Origin: UBA11606 sp965243715
GTDB taxonomy: Bacteria > Actinomycetota > Acidimicrobiia > Acidimicrobiales > Aldehydirespiratoraceae
Direction: 5' to 3'
NCBI GenBank assembly: GCA_965243715.1
Contig: CBDEVU010000018.1
Location: 151,858 to 215,857, forward strand
DNA length: 64,000 nt
A program made the translations under genes and the position numbers. Of this stretch, positions 8,540-16,022 are shown in pieces. Positions within the stretch are counted from its first letter, which is position 1. Each line of letters begins with the position of its first letter. The notes under the pieces are model-generated. The model was not told the origin of the DNA, did no database searches, and saw only the letters and a program-made list of their open reading frames with translations.

Positions 8540-8777
8540 GGTTGGCTACTTCCACTTCGTCGTGTGGGTTTTGTGGAACCAAGGAGGTCGTGTGGGTTTT
8601 GTGGAACCAACGAGATTGAAGAGCTTGCGGCGCGGTTTGATCCGGTGGGTGGCGGGCTTTAGGGCCTTGGTGGCGGTGAGCGCGCCCACTGCTTTGGCTG
8701 CCGCCATCGCAGAACGAGCGGGTCTGCAACTAGCCGGTTTCGCCCGTGACGGCTCGTTAGAGATCTACGTCGCCTAG
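8540..8777 (+). pseudogene. fdhD remnant (formate dehydrogenase accessory sulfurtransferase)
   Basis: Two recognisable pieces of FdhD lie in different frames. The middle piece reads TSTSSCGFCGTKE and EIEELAARFDPV, matching the FdhD cysteine motif TSSCGxCG. The C-terminal piece, LVAVSAPTALAAAIAERAGL to EIYVA and a stop at 8777, matches the FdhD end. The start and the region between the pieces are missing, and a 28-bp tandem duplication shifts the frame through the cysteine motif. A dead gene; no formate dehydrogenase lies nearby. Confidence 0.8.
8560..8615 (+). repeat. 28-bp tandem duplication breaking the fdhD remnant
   Basis: The segment beginning tcgtgtgggttttgtggaac occurs twice in a row (units at 8560 and 8588). 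28 is not a multiple of three, so the duplication destroys the frame. The second fdhD fragment near 13,056 lacks it, so it arose after the block was copied or only in this copy. Confidence 0.85.
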
Positions 8778-8842
8778 CCGCCAGTCCAGCCACCGCCCCG
8801 CTCGCCAACGCCCGAGCCACAACGCCTCGGCCCCGGCCGCCA

Positions 8843-9949
8843 TTAGCCAGCCCTCGGGTTAGTAGGCGTTCGTCGGGGGTCGAAGCCGTGTTGGTGGATG
8901 AGTGTATGATCGCCGTGGCAGTTGAGTTCGAGGTTGTCGATGTTGGTCGCCCCACCGGCGGAGTATTCGTGGATGTGGTGGGCGTCGCAGTGTGATGGTT
9001 GGGCTCCGCATCGCTGGCATCCTCGGTCGCGGTCGATGAGAGCGGTCCACTGCGCCCGACTAGCCAAGCGAACGGATCGGCCGAGGTGCAGTGGTTGGCC
9101 GTTACCGTCGTAGATCATGCCAACAATTTCGGCTTTGGGTCCTAGGTCGGCGAGTACCGAGGCGGGCACCGGTTCGTGGTTGGTGAACTCGGCTGTGCCG
9201 GTGGCTATGTCGAGGTGCATGATCACCATGTGTTTGGGATGCAACTGGCCGTTCCCACCCGTTTCGGTGGTTACCAATTCGACGAGTGCGTCGGCTCGGC
9301 GTTGGCGGGGAGAGCGAACATCGTCGGGGGTTCCCTCGCGGCCGCCATCGGCACGCCAGAGTGCATCAACTCGGCGATCGAGTGCCGCTACTAGTTCGCG
9401 GCCGCTAACCGGGTCGAGTACGGCGTGGAGGTGCAGCATGCGATCGTTGCCCACGCCCCACCTAGCTTCACGTTGTGAGCGTTGGCGCTGGTAGCGATCC
9501 TCAATCTCATCACCTGTTTCGTGTTGGCCAATCCATTGCCGTGTTCGTTTCAAGAAAAGATCCGCGGGTGCCGCTACGGCGTCGTCAACGAGTTGGTCAG
9601 CTGCCCCCGGCGAGACCTGTTTAGCGGCATCGGTTGCCGCCATAACGTGTTCGGTGCCGATCTCGCCTCGGGCCAACGCGGCGGCCATTAGAGGCATTTC
9701 CGCCAGTTGCGTAGCGGCATTGGCGACTTGTTTGGCTTGGCGGGCTGAGCTGCGGGTGAGATTGCGTGTGACGGTAGCGGCGTCGGGTCCACCATCCTTT
9801 AGAGCGTTGAGAGTGGCGGTGTAAGCGAGGCGGCGTTCTTGGGCGTGTTTTTCGAGCCAGTGCAACTCGCCAATAGCTCCCACCAACCCCGGACGCGAAA
9901 CCCCGAGCGGTGAGAGGCTGTCCAATGTTTGATGTGTTCGGTTAAACAT
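8843..9949 (-). CDS. DUF222/13E12-family HNH endonuclease, copy A
   Basis: 368 residues from ATG 9949; the open frame continues 24 codons further upstream, but a promoter overlaps that part. The N-terminal ~250 residues are the helical DUF222 (13E12 repeat) region. The C-terminus has an HNH nuclease motif: CQRCGAQPSHCDAHHIHEY, then NIDNLELNCHGDHTLIH. Two CxxC-like elements could bind structural zinc. Such genes are multi-copy in actinobacteria (REP13E12 in Mycobacterium tuberculosis hosts prophage insertions), but their role is unknown. Copy B at 13,192 is nearly identical. Confidence 0.88.
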   Translation of the reverse strand: MFNRTHQTLDSLSPLGVSRPGLVGAIGELHWLEKHAQERRLAYTATLNALKDGGPDAATVTRNLTRSSARQAKQVANAATQLAEMPLMAAALARGEIGTEHVMAATDAAKQVSPGAADQLVDDAVAAPADLFLKRTRQWIGQHETGDEIEDRYQRQRSQREARWGVGNDRMLHLHAVLDPVSGRELVAALDRRVDALWRADGGREGTPDDVRSPRQRRADALVELVTTETGGNGQLHPKHMVIMHLDIATGTAEFTNHEPVPASVLADLGPKAEIVGMIYDGNGQPLHLGRSVRLASRAQWTALIDRDRGCQRCGAQPSHCDAHHIHEYSAGGATNIDNLELNCHGDHTLIHQHGFDPRRTPTNPRAG

Positions 9950-9951
9950 AA

Positions 9952-10092
9952 CTATAGTATACTTAGACGGTGTGACAGTTTCAACGTCAAAATCGAAGAT
10001 TCGTTCAAATTGCTCATCCATCCTGAGATGCCGAACAGCGTGATCCCGATTGGCGACAACTTCTTGAACTCCCGATGCTCTGTTACAAACAT
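9952..10092 (-). pseudogene. 5' remnant of another DUF222 gene, copy A
   Basis: A 46-codon frame begins MFVTEHREFKKLSPIGITLF, resembling the DUF222 protein start MFNRTHQTLDSLSPLGVSRP. It has the same promoter layout (TTACCA, 17 bp, TATATT, six bases, ATG). It ends at a stop inside the promoter of the intact gene. It looks like the leftover 5' end of a tandem relative. Confidence 0.6.
9956..9984 (-). promoter_or_regulatory. Sigma-70-like promoter for leaderless HNH mRNA, copy A
   Basis: On the minus strand: TTGAAA (-35, 9984-9979), 17 bp, TATACT (-10, 9961-9956), then six bases to ATG 9949. Initiation about seven bases after the -10 would fall on the start codon, giving a leaderless message, a common arrangement in actinobacteria. 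No ribosome-binding site precedes the ATG. Confidence 0.7.
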
Positions 10093-10199
10093 ACCTATAA
10101 TATAAATGACGGGTGTGACATTGGTAACACCAGTATCGAAGAGGCGCTCAAGTGGAAGTCCAGATGCCACCTCCGCATCCAACCCGTCTGCCAGAACGG

Positions 10200-10691
10200 G
10201 GGACTTCTAGGCGGATCTCCTGCTCAGTAGTCGTGGTTGTCGAGGATCATGGGTTCGTGGGGGGGCGCCATAGAGCGCTTGTTGGTATCGCCCAGATCCG
10301 GTCGTCGGCATCTCTGGCGGTTGCTTCTTTGTTCAGGTCTTGTCCGGTGCGGTCGACGCACGATGAAAGGACAGACCGCAGCTTCCGTGGGCGAGGGTTT
10401 GTGTCGGCGAACTGGGCCCTCGATAGCGGCGGCCCGGACACAATATGGCCGATCTGGCGAAGGTATACTGCTGGAAGCGCCTGACCGTCGACCCCAAGGC
10501 TCTGCCCTTTGCAACGGGCGTTTCGCCTGATCGGGCTGCTACGAGGTCTAGCCAGTCGGACCGGGTGGGGCGGGCAAAGTTGTCGTACCCAGCGATGGCG
10601 CCAACCTTCCACCGATCGAAGTAGCTGCGAGACGGCGAGACGGCGGGGAGGCGGGGTCACGCTTACGAGAACATCGACGGACCCTGAGGAA
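10200..10691 (-). pseudogene. Decayed DUF4143-type ATPase remnant, copy A
   Basis: No intact gene in this stretch. Pieces at 10,215-10,260, 10,343-10,405 and 10,509-10,553 match the truncated ATPase frame and its 5' flank at 14,577-14,920, but indels scramble the frame and the P-loop segment is replaced by unrelated sequence. The remainder up to the methyltransferase stop holds nothing I recognise. Confidence 0.5.
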
Positions 10692-11573
10692 TTACCGTCC
10701 CCGCGTCAAAAGCAAACGATCCGACACAACCTCATCGTGGAGTCGCTCACCCTCGCGCTGAAACCGCCGGAGCATCGAGACCCCGCAGTTCACCGAGGCC
10801 TCGCGCTCGAAGAGACCTTCCGGGAACCCGTGGTCGATGACTCGATCTCCAGACTTCTTGGAGCCGTCGATACTCAGCGCAACGAAGGCACCGCGCTGCT
10901 TAGCCTCACTGATCTGCGCGATTAGATCATCGAGTCTGAACCGCTGCGCTCCGTAGAGAATTGCTTGAGTATCCGAGTACGGAGGATCGCAGTAGACGAC
11001 ATCTCCTCGACCTGCAAGGGCGATTGCGTCGCTGTAGTCAAGGTGTTGAAAGTCCGCACCAGAGGTCCGGTCTCGCCAGATGTCTACGCGTCGATCAAAG
11101 CTCTCAGGACGTACCGGATTGTGGGGCCCGCACCGCGTTGACATGTAGCCGTCCTTTCGAAAACGAATGACTCCCCCGTAGCAACTGCGGCTCAGAAACA
11201 CGAAGTCGGCTGGATTCGGTGCGGCGTTGTAATCAGCCCTGATCGCCTCGTAGGCCTCTATCCGATCGGCGGACTCCGAGAAGCGAACCCAGCGCTGTCG
11301 GTACCAGTCCTTGAGAAGCTCAGGGTCTCGGTGAAGTTGCTGCCACATCTCAATGAGAATCCCATACGCGTCTGACCCGACCGCTGTGTGTGGTTGGAGC
11401 GTTCCGAGCACGGCTCCCGAGCCAAGGAAAGGCTCGAAGTAAGTTCCGTACTCGCGGGGGAAATAGTTAACGATCTGGTGAGCGAAGCGTTGCTTGTTTC
11501 CGATCCACTTCAACAGTTGCGTGTTGAACGGCACAACGTCAGCGGTACCCCCGAACAATTTCTCCTGCATCAT
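10692..11573 (-). CDS. D12-class (Dam-type) adenine-N6 DNA methyltransferase
   Basis: 293 residues. Motif X-like LLKWIGNKQRFA opens the protein, motif I is YFEPFLGSGAV (S-adenosylmethionine loop), and motif IV is VVYCDPPYSDT (catalytic DPPY), the alpha-class order of Dam, DpnM and EcoRV-type enzymes. It should methylate adenine in a short duplex site; the recognition sequence cannot be read from the protein. It is divergent from the putative nuclease at 11,645 with 71 bp between starts, the usual layout of a type II restriction-modification pair. Surrounded by broken genes but itself intact. Confidence 0.9.
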   Translation of the reverse strand: MMQEKLFGGTADVVPFNTQLLKWIGNKQRFAHQIVNYFPREYGTYFEPFLGSGAVLGTLQPHTAVGSDAYGILIEMWQQLHRDPELLKDWYRQRWVRFSESADRIEAYEAIRADYNAAPNPADFVFLSRSCYGGVIRFRKDGYMSTRCGPHNPVRPESFDRRVDIWRDRTSGADFQHLDYSDAIALAGRGDVVYCDPPYSDTQAILYGAQRFRLDDLIAQISEAKQRGAFVALSIDGSKKSGDRVIDHGFPEGLFEREASVNCGVSMLRRFQREGERLHDEVVSDRLLLTRGR

Positions 11574-11644
11574 CCCAAACTACAGGTTTGTGGTTCGCCG
11601 TGCAAAGTGTGTCGACACCTCGAAGTGAGCAATACTCGCTGTCA

Positions 11645-12490
11645 ATGCAGCCAAACGCGCAGTTTCTTAATCTTCCGAGGCCCTTCTGGGCTGATGTTCG
11701 TACGTCGAGCGCGAAGCTCGGATACACCGTACGGGGAAAGAATGTCGTCAAGATCCACACCCTCCGCGAAATATGCCAAGGGTATGACGAACTCGGGTTG
11801 AGTTACCGCCACCTGTATGATGGGAGCCCGACTGAACTTGGTACCACCCTGACAGATTACTTCGAGTATCGCGCCCGGGTCCTGAACGACCATATTCAGC
11901 ACATGCTGATGGATGCTCCCGAGGCCAAAACACTTTATGAGCAACTGCGCTCCGAGTTGGCACCCACATGTCCACTACCTATGAACAAACAGCGGGGCTC
12001 AATGAAAAATCCCGCATACCTGACCTGTATCGTGAATATGCTCGTGGAGGCCAACGGAGGCCGCAGGTACGGCTGCGACTACGACCCTCGAGTTCTCACG
12101 ATGGTCACAATCGATGACCGACCAACCCGCACTCTCGCAAGGCGCGCAGACGGCGCTTTCCCCAGTCCAGTGAATCCGATAGCGCTGTGGGAGATCAAGG
12201 AGTACTACTACACTACCACGTTCGGAAGTCGCGTCGCTGATGCCGTCTACGAGTCCCTGCTCGATGGGATGGAACTCGAAGAGCTTCGCGAGCACGAGGG
12301 CATCCACGTCGTCCACCTCCTCATAGTTGACTCCCACAACACGTGGTGGAAGATGGGGCGGAGCTACCTCTGCCGTATGGTCGACATGATGCACATGGGG
12401 TACGTAGACGAAGTGCTCTTCGGCAGGGAGGTTGTCGAGCGACTCCCCACTCTTGTATCAGAGTGGGCCCGCCTGGTACTGGCAAGATGA
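11645..12490 (+). CDS. Putative type II restriction endonuclease (partner of the adjacent methyltransferase)
   Basis: 281 residues from ATG 11645; TTG 11588 and two GTGs upstream are in-frame alternatives, but they crowd the divergent promoter region. I do not recognise a named family. The stretch ARRADGAFPSPVNPIALWEIKEYYYTT has the D-x(n)-E-x-K spacing of PD-(D/E)XK nucleases, written here as DGAFPS then WEIKEYYYTT, and is followed by a hydrophobic strand HVVHLLIVD. Position opposite an intact D12 methyltransferase supports a restriction role. The last ~9 codons overlap, in another frame, DNA that encodes an AAA-ATPase P-loop, so the native C-terminus may be altered. Confidence 0.6.
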   Translation: MQPNAQFLNLPRPFWADVRTSSAKLGYTVRGKNVVKIHTLREICQGYDELGLSYRHLYDGSPTELGTTLTDYFEYRARVLNDHIQHMLMDAPEAKTLYEQLRSELAPTCPLPMNKQRGSMKNPAYLTCIVNMLVEANGGRRYGCDYDPRVLTMVTIDDRPTRTLARRADGAFPSPVNPIALWEIKEYYYTTTFGSRVADAVYESLLDGMELEELREHEGIHVVHLLIVDSHNTWWKMGRSYLCRMVDMMHMGYVDEVLFGREVVERLPTLVSEWARLVLAR

Positions 12491-12660
12491 TGACGGCAGG
12501 TGTTCTTGCGCACGAGTTGGATCTGCCACTGTTGAGCATCCGGCTCGACGGGGTGCTGTCAAAATATCTCGGCGAAACGGGGTCCAAGTTGCGAGTCCTC
12601 TTTGATGCAGTTGAGTCCCAGCGCGCTGTCTATCTGTTCGATTGCCGACCGGGTATCAAC
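12463..12660 (+). pseudogene. AAA+ ATPase fragment
   Basis: The frame reads VGPPGTGKMMTAGVLAHE (Walker A), SIRLDGVLSKYLGETGSKLR and AVESQRAVYLFD (Walker B start), the core of an FtsH/CDC48-like AAA ATPase as found in small stand-alone ATPases. The expected acidic Walker B residues after YLFD are lost and the frame degrades. There is no start; upstream DNA belongs to the nuclease gene. A broken gene joined directly to the restriction gene. Confidence 0.7.
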
Positions 12661-12843
12661 CGACACGCTGATCGGGGCTCTGGAGGAGCGATCAGTACAA
12701 CCGGTGGCTAACGGAGGCGAACCGTTACCTCACCTACTCGTCAGCGGTTTTGTCAAAGACCGCGAGTTTGCGCACCGTTGGACATCGAAGAGCTCAAATC
12801 GCTCGGGGTGATCCTGTCGAGCGTCACGACCGCCACAGCCGTG
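12661..12843. other. Unassigned island sequence
   Basis: Between the AAA fragment and the copied groEL tail I see no gene. A short frame from 12,778 runs in phase into the groEL-tail copy, giving a 63-codon chimeric frame without a convincing ribosome site. Confidence 0.4.
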
Positions 12844-12969
12844 AAGGTCACCCGTTCGGCTCTGCAGAACGCCGGCTCGATTGCCGTTCTGTTCCTCACC
12901 ACGGAGGTCGTCATCGCTGACGCCCCCGAGGACGACGCCGGCGGCGGCATGTCGAACATGGACTTCTAG
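12844..12969 (+). pseudogene. Copy of the groEL 3' end
   Basis: Repeats the last 42 codons of groEL (7868-7993), from KVTRSALQNAGS to the terminal NMDF and stop, with a few changes. Those seen are amino-acid-changing (two Ala to Val, Ala to Gly, Pro to Ser), as expected of non-functional DNA. It is joined at ~12,987 to the end of the nitrobindin gene; the intervening ~460 bp of the original locus are absent. Confidence 0.92.
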
Positions 12970-13055
12970 CTATAAGTCACTTGGACGGGAGCCGTTGACC
13001 CACCATCTCAACAGTGTGTTGCGGCGCGACTAGGGCGCCCGCCCCCACGCCACGG

Positions 13056-13133
13056 TTGGCTACTTCCACTTCGTCGTATGGGTTTTGTGGAACCAAGGAG
13101 ATTGAAGAGCTTGCGGCGCGGTTTGATCCGGTG
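13056..13133 (+). pseudogene. fdhD fragment, copy B
   Basis: 26 codons, LATSTSSYGFCGTKEIEELA onward, match the FdhD cysteine region, with the first cysteine of the motif replaced by tyrosine. The C-terminal FdhD piece seen in copy A is deleted, leaving only a short degraded stretch before the HNH gene. Confidence 0.75.
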
Positions 13134-13191
13134 GTTGGTGGTCCCATTGACTGGGCTTTGGCTGCCGCCACCGCCACAGCCTCGCCCGCCA

Positions 13192-14298
13192 TTAGCCAGC
13201 CCTTGGGTTTGTGGGCGTTCGTCGGGGGTCAAAGCCGTGTTGGTGGATGAGTGTGTGGTCGCCGTGGCAGTCGAGTTCGAGGTTGTCGATGTTGGTCGCC
13301 CCACCGGCGGAGTATTCGTGGACGTGGTGGGCGTCGCAGTGTGACGGTTGGGCTCCGCAGCGTTGGCATCCTCGGTCGCGGTCGATGAGAGCGGTCCATT
13401 GCGCTCGACTAGCCAGGCGAACGGATCGGCCAAGGTGCAGTGGTTGGCCCTTACTGTCGTAGATCATGCCAACAATTTCGGCTTTGGGCCCTAGGTCGGC
13501 GAGAACCGATGCGGGCACCGGTTCGTGGTCGGTGAACTCGGCGGTGCCGCTGGCTATGTCGAGGTGCATGATCACCATGTGTTTGGGATGCAACTGGCCG
13601 TTCCCACCCGTTTCGGTGGTCACCAACTCGACGAGTGCGTCGGCTCGGCGTTGGCGGGGAGAGCGAACGTCGTCGGGGGTTCCCTCGCGGCCGCCATCGG
13701 CTCGCCAGAGTGCATCAACTCGGCGATCAAGCGCAGCTACTAGTTCGCGGCCGCTAACCGGGTCGAGTACGGCGTGGAGGTGCAGCATGCGATCGTTGCC
13801 TACGCCCCACCTAGCTTCACGTTGTGAGCGTTGGCGCTGGTAGCGATCCTCAATCTCGTTGGCGGTTTCGTGCTGGCCAATCCATTGCCGGGTTCGTTTC
13901 AAGAAAAGATCCGCGGGTGCTGCTACGGCGTCGTCAACTAGTTGGTCAGCTGCTCCCGGCGAGACCTGTTTAGCGGCGTCGGTTGCCGCCATAACGTGTT
14001 CGGTGCCGATTTCGCCTCGGGCTAATGCGGCGGCCATTAGAGGCATTTCCGCCAGTTGCGTGGCGGCGTTGGTGACTTGTTTGGCTTGGCGGGCTGAGCT
14101 GCGGGTGAGATTGCGTGTGACGGTAGCGGCGTCGGGTCCACCATCCTTTAGAGCGTTGAGAGTGGCGGTGTAAGCGAGGCGGCGTTCTTGGGCGTGTTTT
14201 TCGAGCCGGTGCAATTCGCCAATAGCTCCCACCAACCCCGGACGCGAAACCCCGAGCGGTGAGAGGCTGTCCAATGTTTGATGTGTTCGGTTAAACAT
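13192..14298 (-). CDS. DUF222/13E12-family HNH endonuclease, copy B
   Basis: 368 residues from ATG 14298, nearly identical to copy A; differences are few and mild (for example HHIHEY to HHVHEY in the nuclease motif, DGNGQP to DSKGQP). The HNH histidines, the asparagine region NIDNLEL and the cysteines are all kept, so both copies look functional although the DNA around them is decayed. The same leaderless-type promoter precedes it. Retention of two intact frames amid pseudogenes suggests recent duplication or selection. Confidence 0.88.
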   Translation of the reverse strand: MFNRTHQTLDSLSPLGVSRPGLVGAIGELHRLEKHAQERRLAYTATLNALKDGGPDAATVTRNLTRSSARQAKQVTNAATQLAEMPLMAAALARGEIGTEHVMAATDAAKQVSPGAADQLVDDAVAAPADLFLKRTRQWIGQHETANEIEDRYQRQRSQREARWGVGNDRMLHLHAVLDPVSGRELVAALDRRVDALWRADGGREGTPDDVRSPRQRRADALVELVTTETGGNGQLHPKHMVIMHLDIASGTAEFTDHEPVPASVLADLGPKAEIVGMIYDSKGQPLHLGRSVRLASRAQWTALIDRDRGCQRCGAQPSHCDAHHVHEYSAGGATNIDNLELDCHGDHTLIHQHGFDPRRTPTNPRAG

Positions 14299-14300
14299 AA

Positions 14301-14441
14301 CTATAGTATACTTAGACGGTGTGACAGTTTCAACGTCAAAATCGAAGATTCGTTCAAATTGCTCATCCATCCTGAGATGCCGAACAGCGTGATCCCGATT
14401 GGCGACGACTTCTTGAACTCTCGATGCTCTGTTACAGACAT
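14301..14441 (-). pseudogene. 5' remnant of another DUF222 gene, copy B
   Basis: Same 46-codon remnant as at 9952-10,092, beginning MSVTEHREFKKSSPIGITLF. It keeps a similar upstream TATATT box in a slightly different sequence context. It was copied with the block, so the tandem arrangement predates the duplication. Confidence 0.58.
14305..14333 (-). promoter_or_regulatory. Sigma-70-like promoter for leaderless HNH mRNA, copy B
   Basis: Identical to copy A: TTGAAA (14,333-14,328), 17 bp, TATACT (14,310-14,305), six bases to ATG 14298. Confidence 0.7.
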
Positions 14442-14576
14442 ACCTATAATATAAATAACGGGTGTGACATTAGTAACACCAGTATCGAAGAAGCCCTCAA
14501 GTGGAACTCCAGATGCCACGTCCACATCCAACCCGTCTGCCAGAACGGGGGGACTTCTAGGCGGATCTCCTGCTCA

Positions 14577-14873
14577 TTAGTCGTGGTTGTCGAGGATCAT
14601 GGGTTCGTGGGGACGGCGCAATAGTGAAACGCTGCTCCTAGTTTGTCCTGCAACCACAGAAGCCCTCTTGTCCGGTGCGGTCGACGCACGATGAAAGGAC
14701 AGACCGCAGCTTTCGTGGGCGAGGATCGTGTCGGCGAACTGGTTCATCGATGTCGATTTCCCGCATCCTCGCGGCCCAACAATCAAGATGGCGGGAAACT
14801 CGGGCAGCAGTTCTTCGGCAACGAGTCGATCGATAATTCGGGGATAGAGACGCTCAACCACAGCCCTTTGCAA
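14577..14873 (-). pseudogene. Truncated DUF4143-type P-loop ATPase
   Basis: A 98-codon frame from a TTG start. RLYPRIIDRLVAEELLPEF, then AILIVGPRGCGKSTSMNQFA (Walker A), matches the N-terminus of AAA_14/DUF4143 ATPases, which are normally ~400 residues. After HESCGLSFHRA the similarity fades. PHEPMILDNHD near the end may be a damaged version of the LLIDEWQ region. Most of the protein is missing. Related scraps lie at 10,200-10,560. Confidence 0.7.
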
Positions 14874-15092
14874 CGGGCGTTTCGCCTGATCGGGCTGCTA
14901 CGAGGTCTAGCCAGTCGGACCGTGTGGGGCGAGGGTTAAGGGTTGTAATCCCCTGCCGAGTTGAACCCCCAGGACTGAGCTACCAAAGTACGCTGAACTC
15001 GCGACAGAAGCTGCAGATCCGGTGAACGAGACGATGGCGCACAGATAACGCGGGATAGCCGCAAACAGGTGGGAACAGCGGGGGTCAAAGGG
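14874..15092. other. Unassigned decayed sequence
   Basis: The first ~50 bp (cgggcgtttcgcctgatcgg onward) repeat 10,509-10,553, the flank of the DUF4143 remnants. The rest contains no start-to-stop frame with recognisable similarity. Confidence 0.4.
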
Positions 15093-15449
15093 GAACAAAC
15101 CAGTCATGCCTAGACGCACCAAGAGATCCCGCAACCCTGCGGGCTGCAGCACGCAAGCGTCGTATGTGGCGGTGAAGGCCGGGGGTACGGGATTTCGAGG
15201 CCGAGTAGTTGTGCTTCGGCGGTGCGGGATCTTCTCGTCTTCCAAAAGCTTCACAAGGTAGGGGCGAGACACATTCAACAGATCTGCTGCCTGTTGAGTA
15301 GTGAACTCGGCATGGATTGGCGCAACCGTCACGGCATTGGCGATCTACGCCAGCACATCCACGAGGAGTCGCAACGCTTCGCCGGGAATCTCGAGTGTCG
15401 CGTTGTTGTCGTCAGCTCGGAGTCGAACGGTGGCGCTTGCAAGGGACAG
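15093..15449 (-). pseudogene. Broken HTH antitoxin fused to a PIN-toxin fragment
   Basis: In one minus-strand frame: a linker (RLRADDNNATLEIPGEALRL), a TAG stop at 15,345 where relatives would have a glutamine, then TTQQAADLLNVSRPYLVKLL (excisionase-like HTH of antitoxins). After ~15 residues without similarity comes TATYDACVLQPAGLRDLLVR, the N-terminal PIN-domain segment with its first catalytic Asp. In intact systems these are two adjacent genes. A deletion has joined them and the stop codon disables the antitoxin. Confidence 0.7.
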
Positions 15450-16022
15450 GCGTCGATCCGGACGACATCCTGGCCGACGCTCTCGAGGCCCTCCTGAACA
15501 CCGCCACCCGCTCCGTCTTGTCTCCGGCGACGAGACTGTGGCCACCGACAAGGACCAGAAACGCGCCCAAGCGTGGGTGGAATCAATCGAGGCCAGCAGA
15601 AGGAGACGTGGACCGCCATCACGTCCGTCACGAGACCTTTCGCGAAGGCGACTATGCAGAGCGCTCGACCACATTGCTGGTGTAGCCGCATGATCGAACG
15701 CCTTCGTCTCCAGAGTTGGCGGTCGTTCGACGCGAGGCCAAGCGACGGGGCAAGCCTACCTCGACCTATCAACTTGACGGAGCGCCGCTTGAGGGTGGGG
15801 AAGCTCAACAGGTCATGGCGGAACAGTTCCGCTGGCTCTGGAAGACGTTGTTCGACTCAGGGGCCTGACTCTCAAGGCCGATGGCACTCTCTGGTCCGAT
15901 GCGCGGCCCGGATCCAATCTCACTCGTTCTAACCGCGATTAGTGGATCTAGACTATCAGAATCCGATAACAGAGAACCGATACTTCTACTCGGAAGGGAA
16001 CTACCGGATTGGGGATGTCGCT
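15450..16022. other. Unassigned decayed island sequence
   Basis: No gene recognised. A plus-strand frame ending at 15,868 reads AVVRREAKRRGKPTSTYQLD and ends FRWLWKTLFDSGA, protein-like but without a start or known family. Upstream, VDPDDILADALEALLNTA is similar in character but in a different frame, suggesting a frameshifted gene. Confidence 0.35.

Larger units (their letters stand above)
8472..10260. repeat. Long duplicated block, copy A
   Basis: From the 3' end of the nitrobindin gene through the fdhD remnant, the whole DUF222-HNH gene and its upstream region, this block is repeated in the same orientation at 12,987-14,611 with only scattered base changes, apart from indels in the fdhD part. 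Copy A is joined to an intact nitrobindin and groEL, so it is probably the ancestral location. Confidence 0.88.
12987..14611. repeat. Long duplicated block, copy B
   Basis: Same-orientation copy of 8472-10,260: nitrobindin tail, shortened fdhD piece, full DUF222-HNH gene, its promoter and the upstream remnant. The groEL-tail copy immediately before it shows that the duplicated unit began inside groEL and later lost most of the nitrobindin gene, apparently at a short GGG identity. Confidence 0.88.

Noticed and set aside
12778..12969. 63-codon frame ending in the groEL tail, as a new small gene
   Set aside because: Most of it is the copied groEL 3' end with non-synonymous changes and no ribosome site; better seen as duplication debris.
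14935..15000. tRNA-like scrap (minus strand ggtagctcagtcctggggg) that might be an attachment site
   Set aside because: No acceptor stem or anticodon arm can be folded; too short to call a tRNA or att site.
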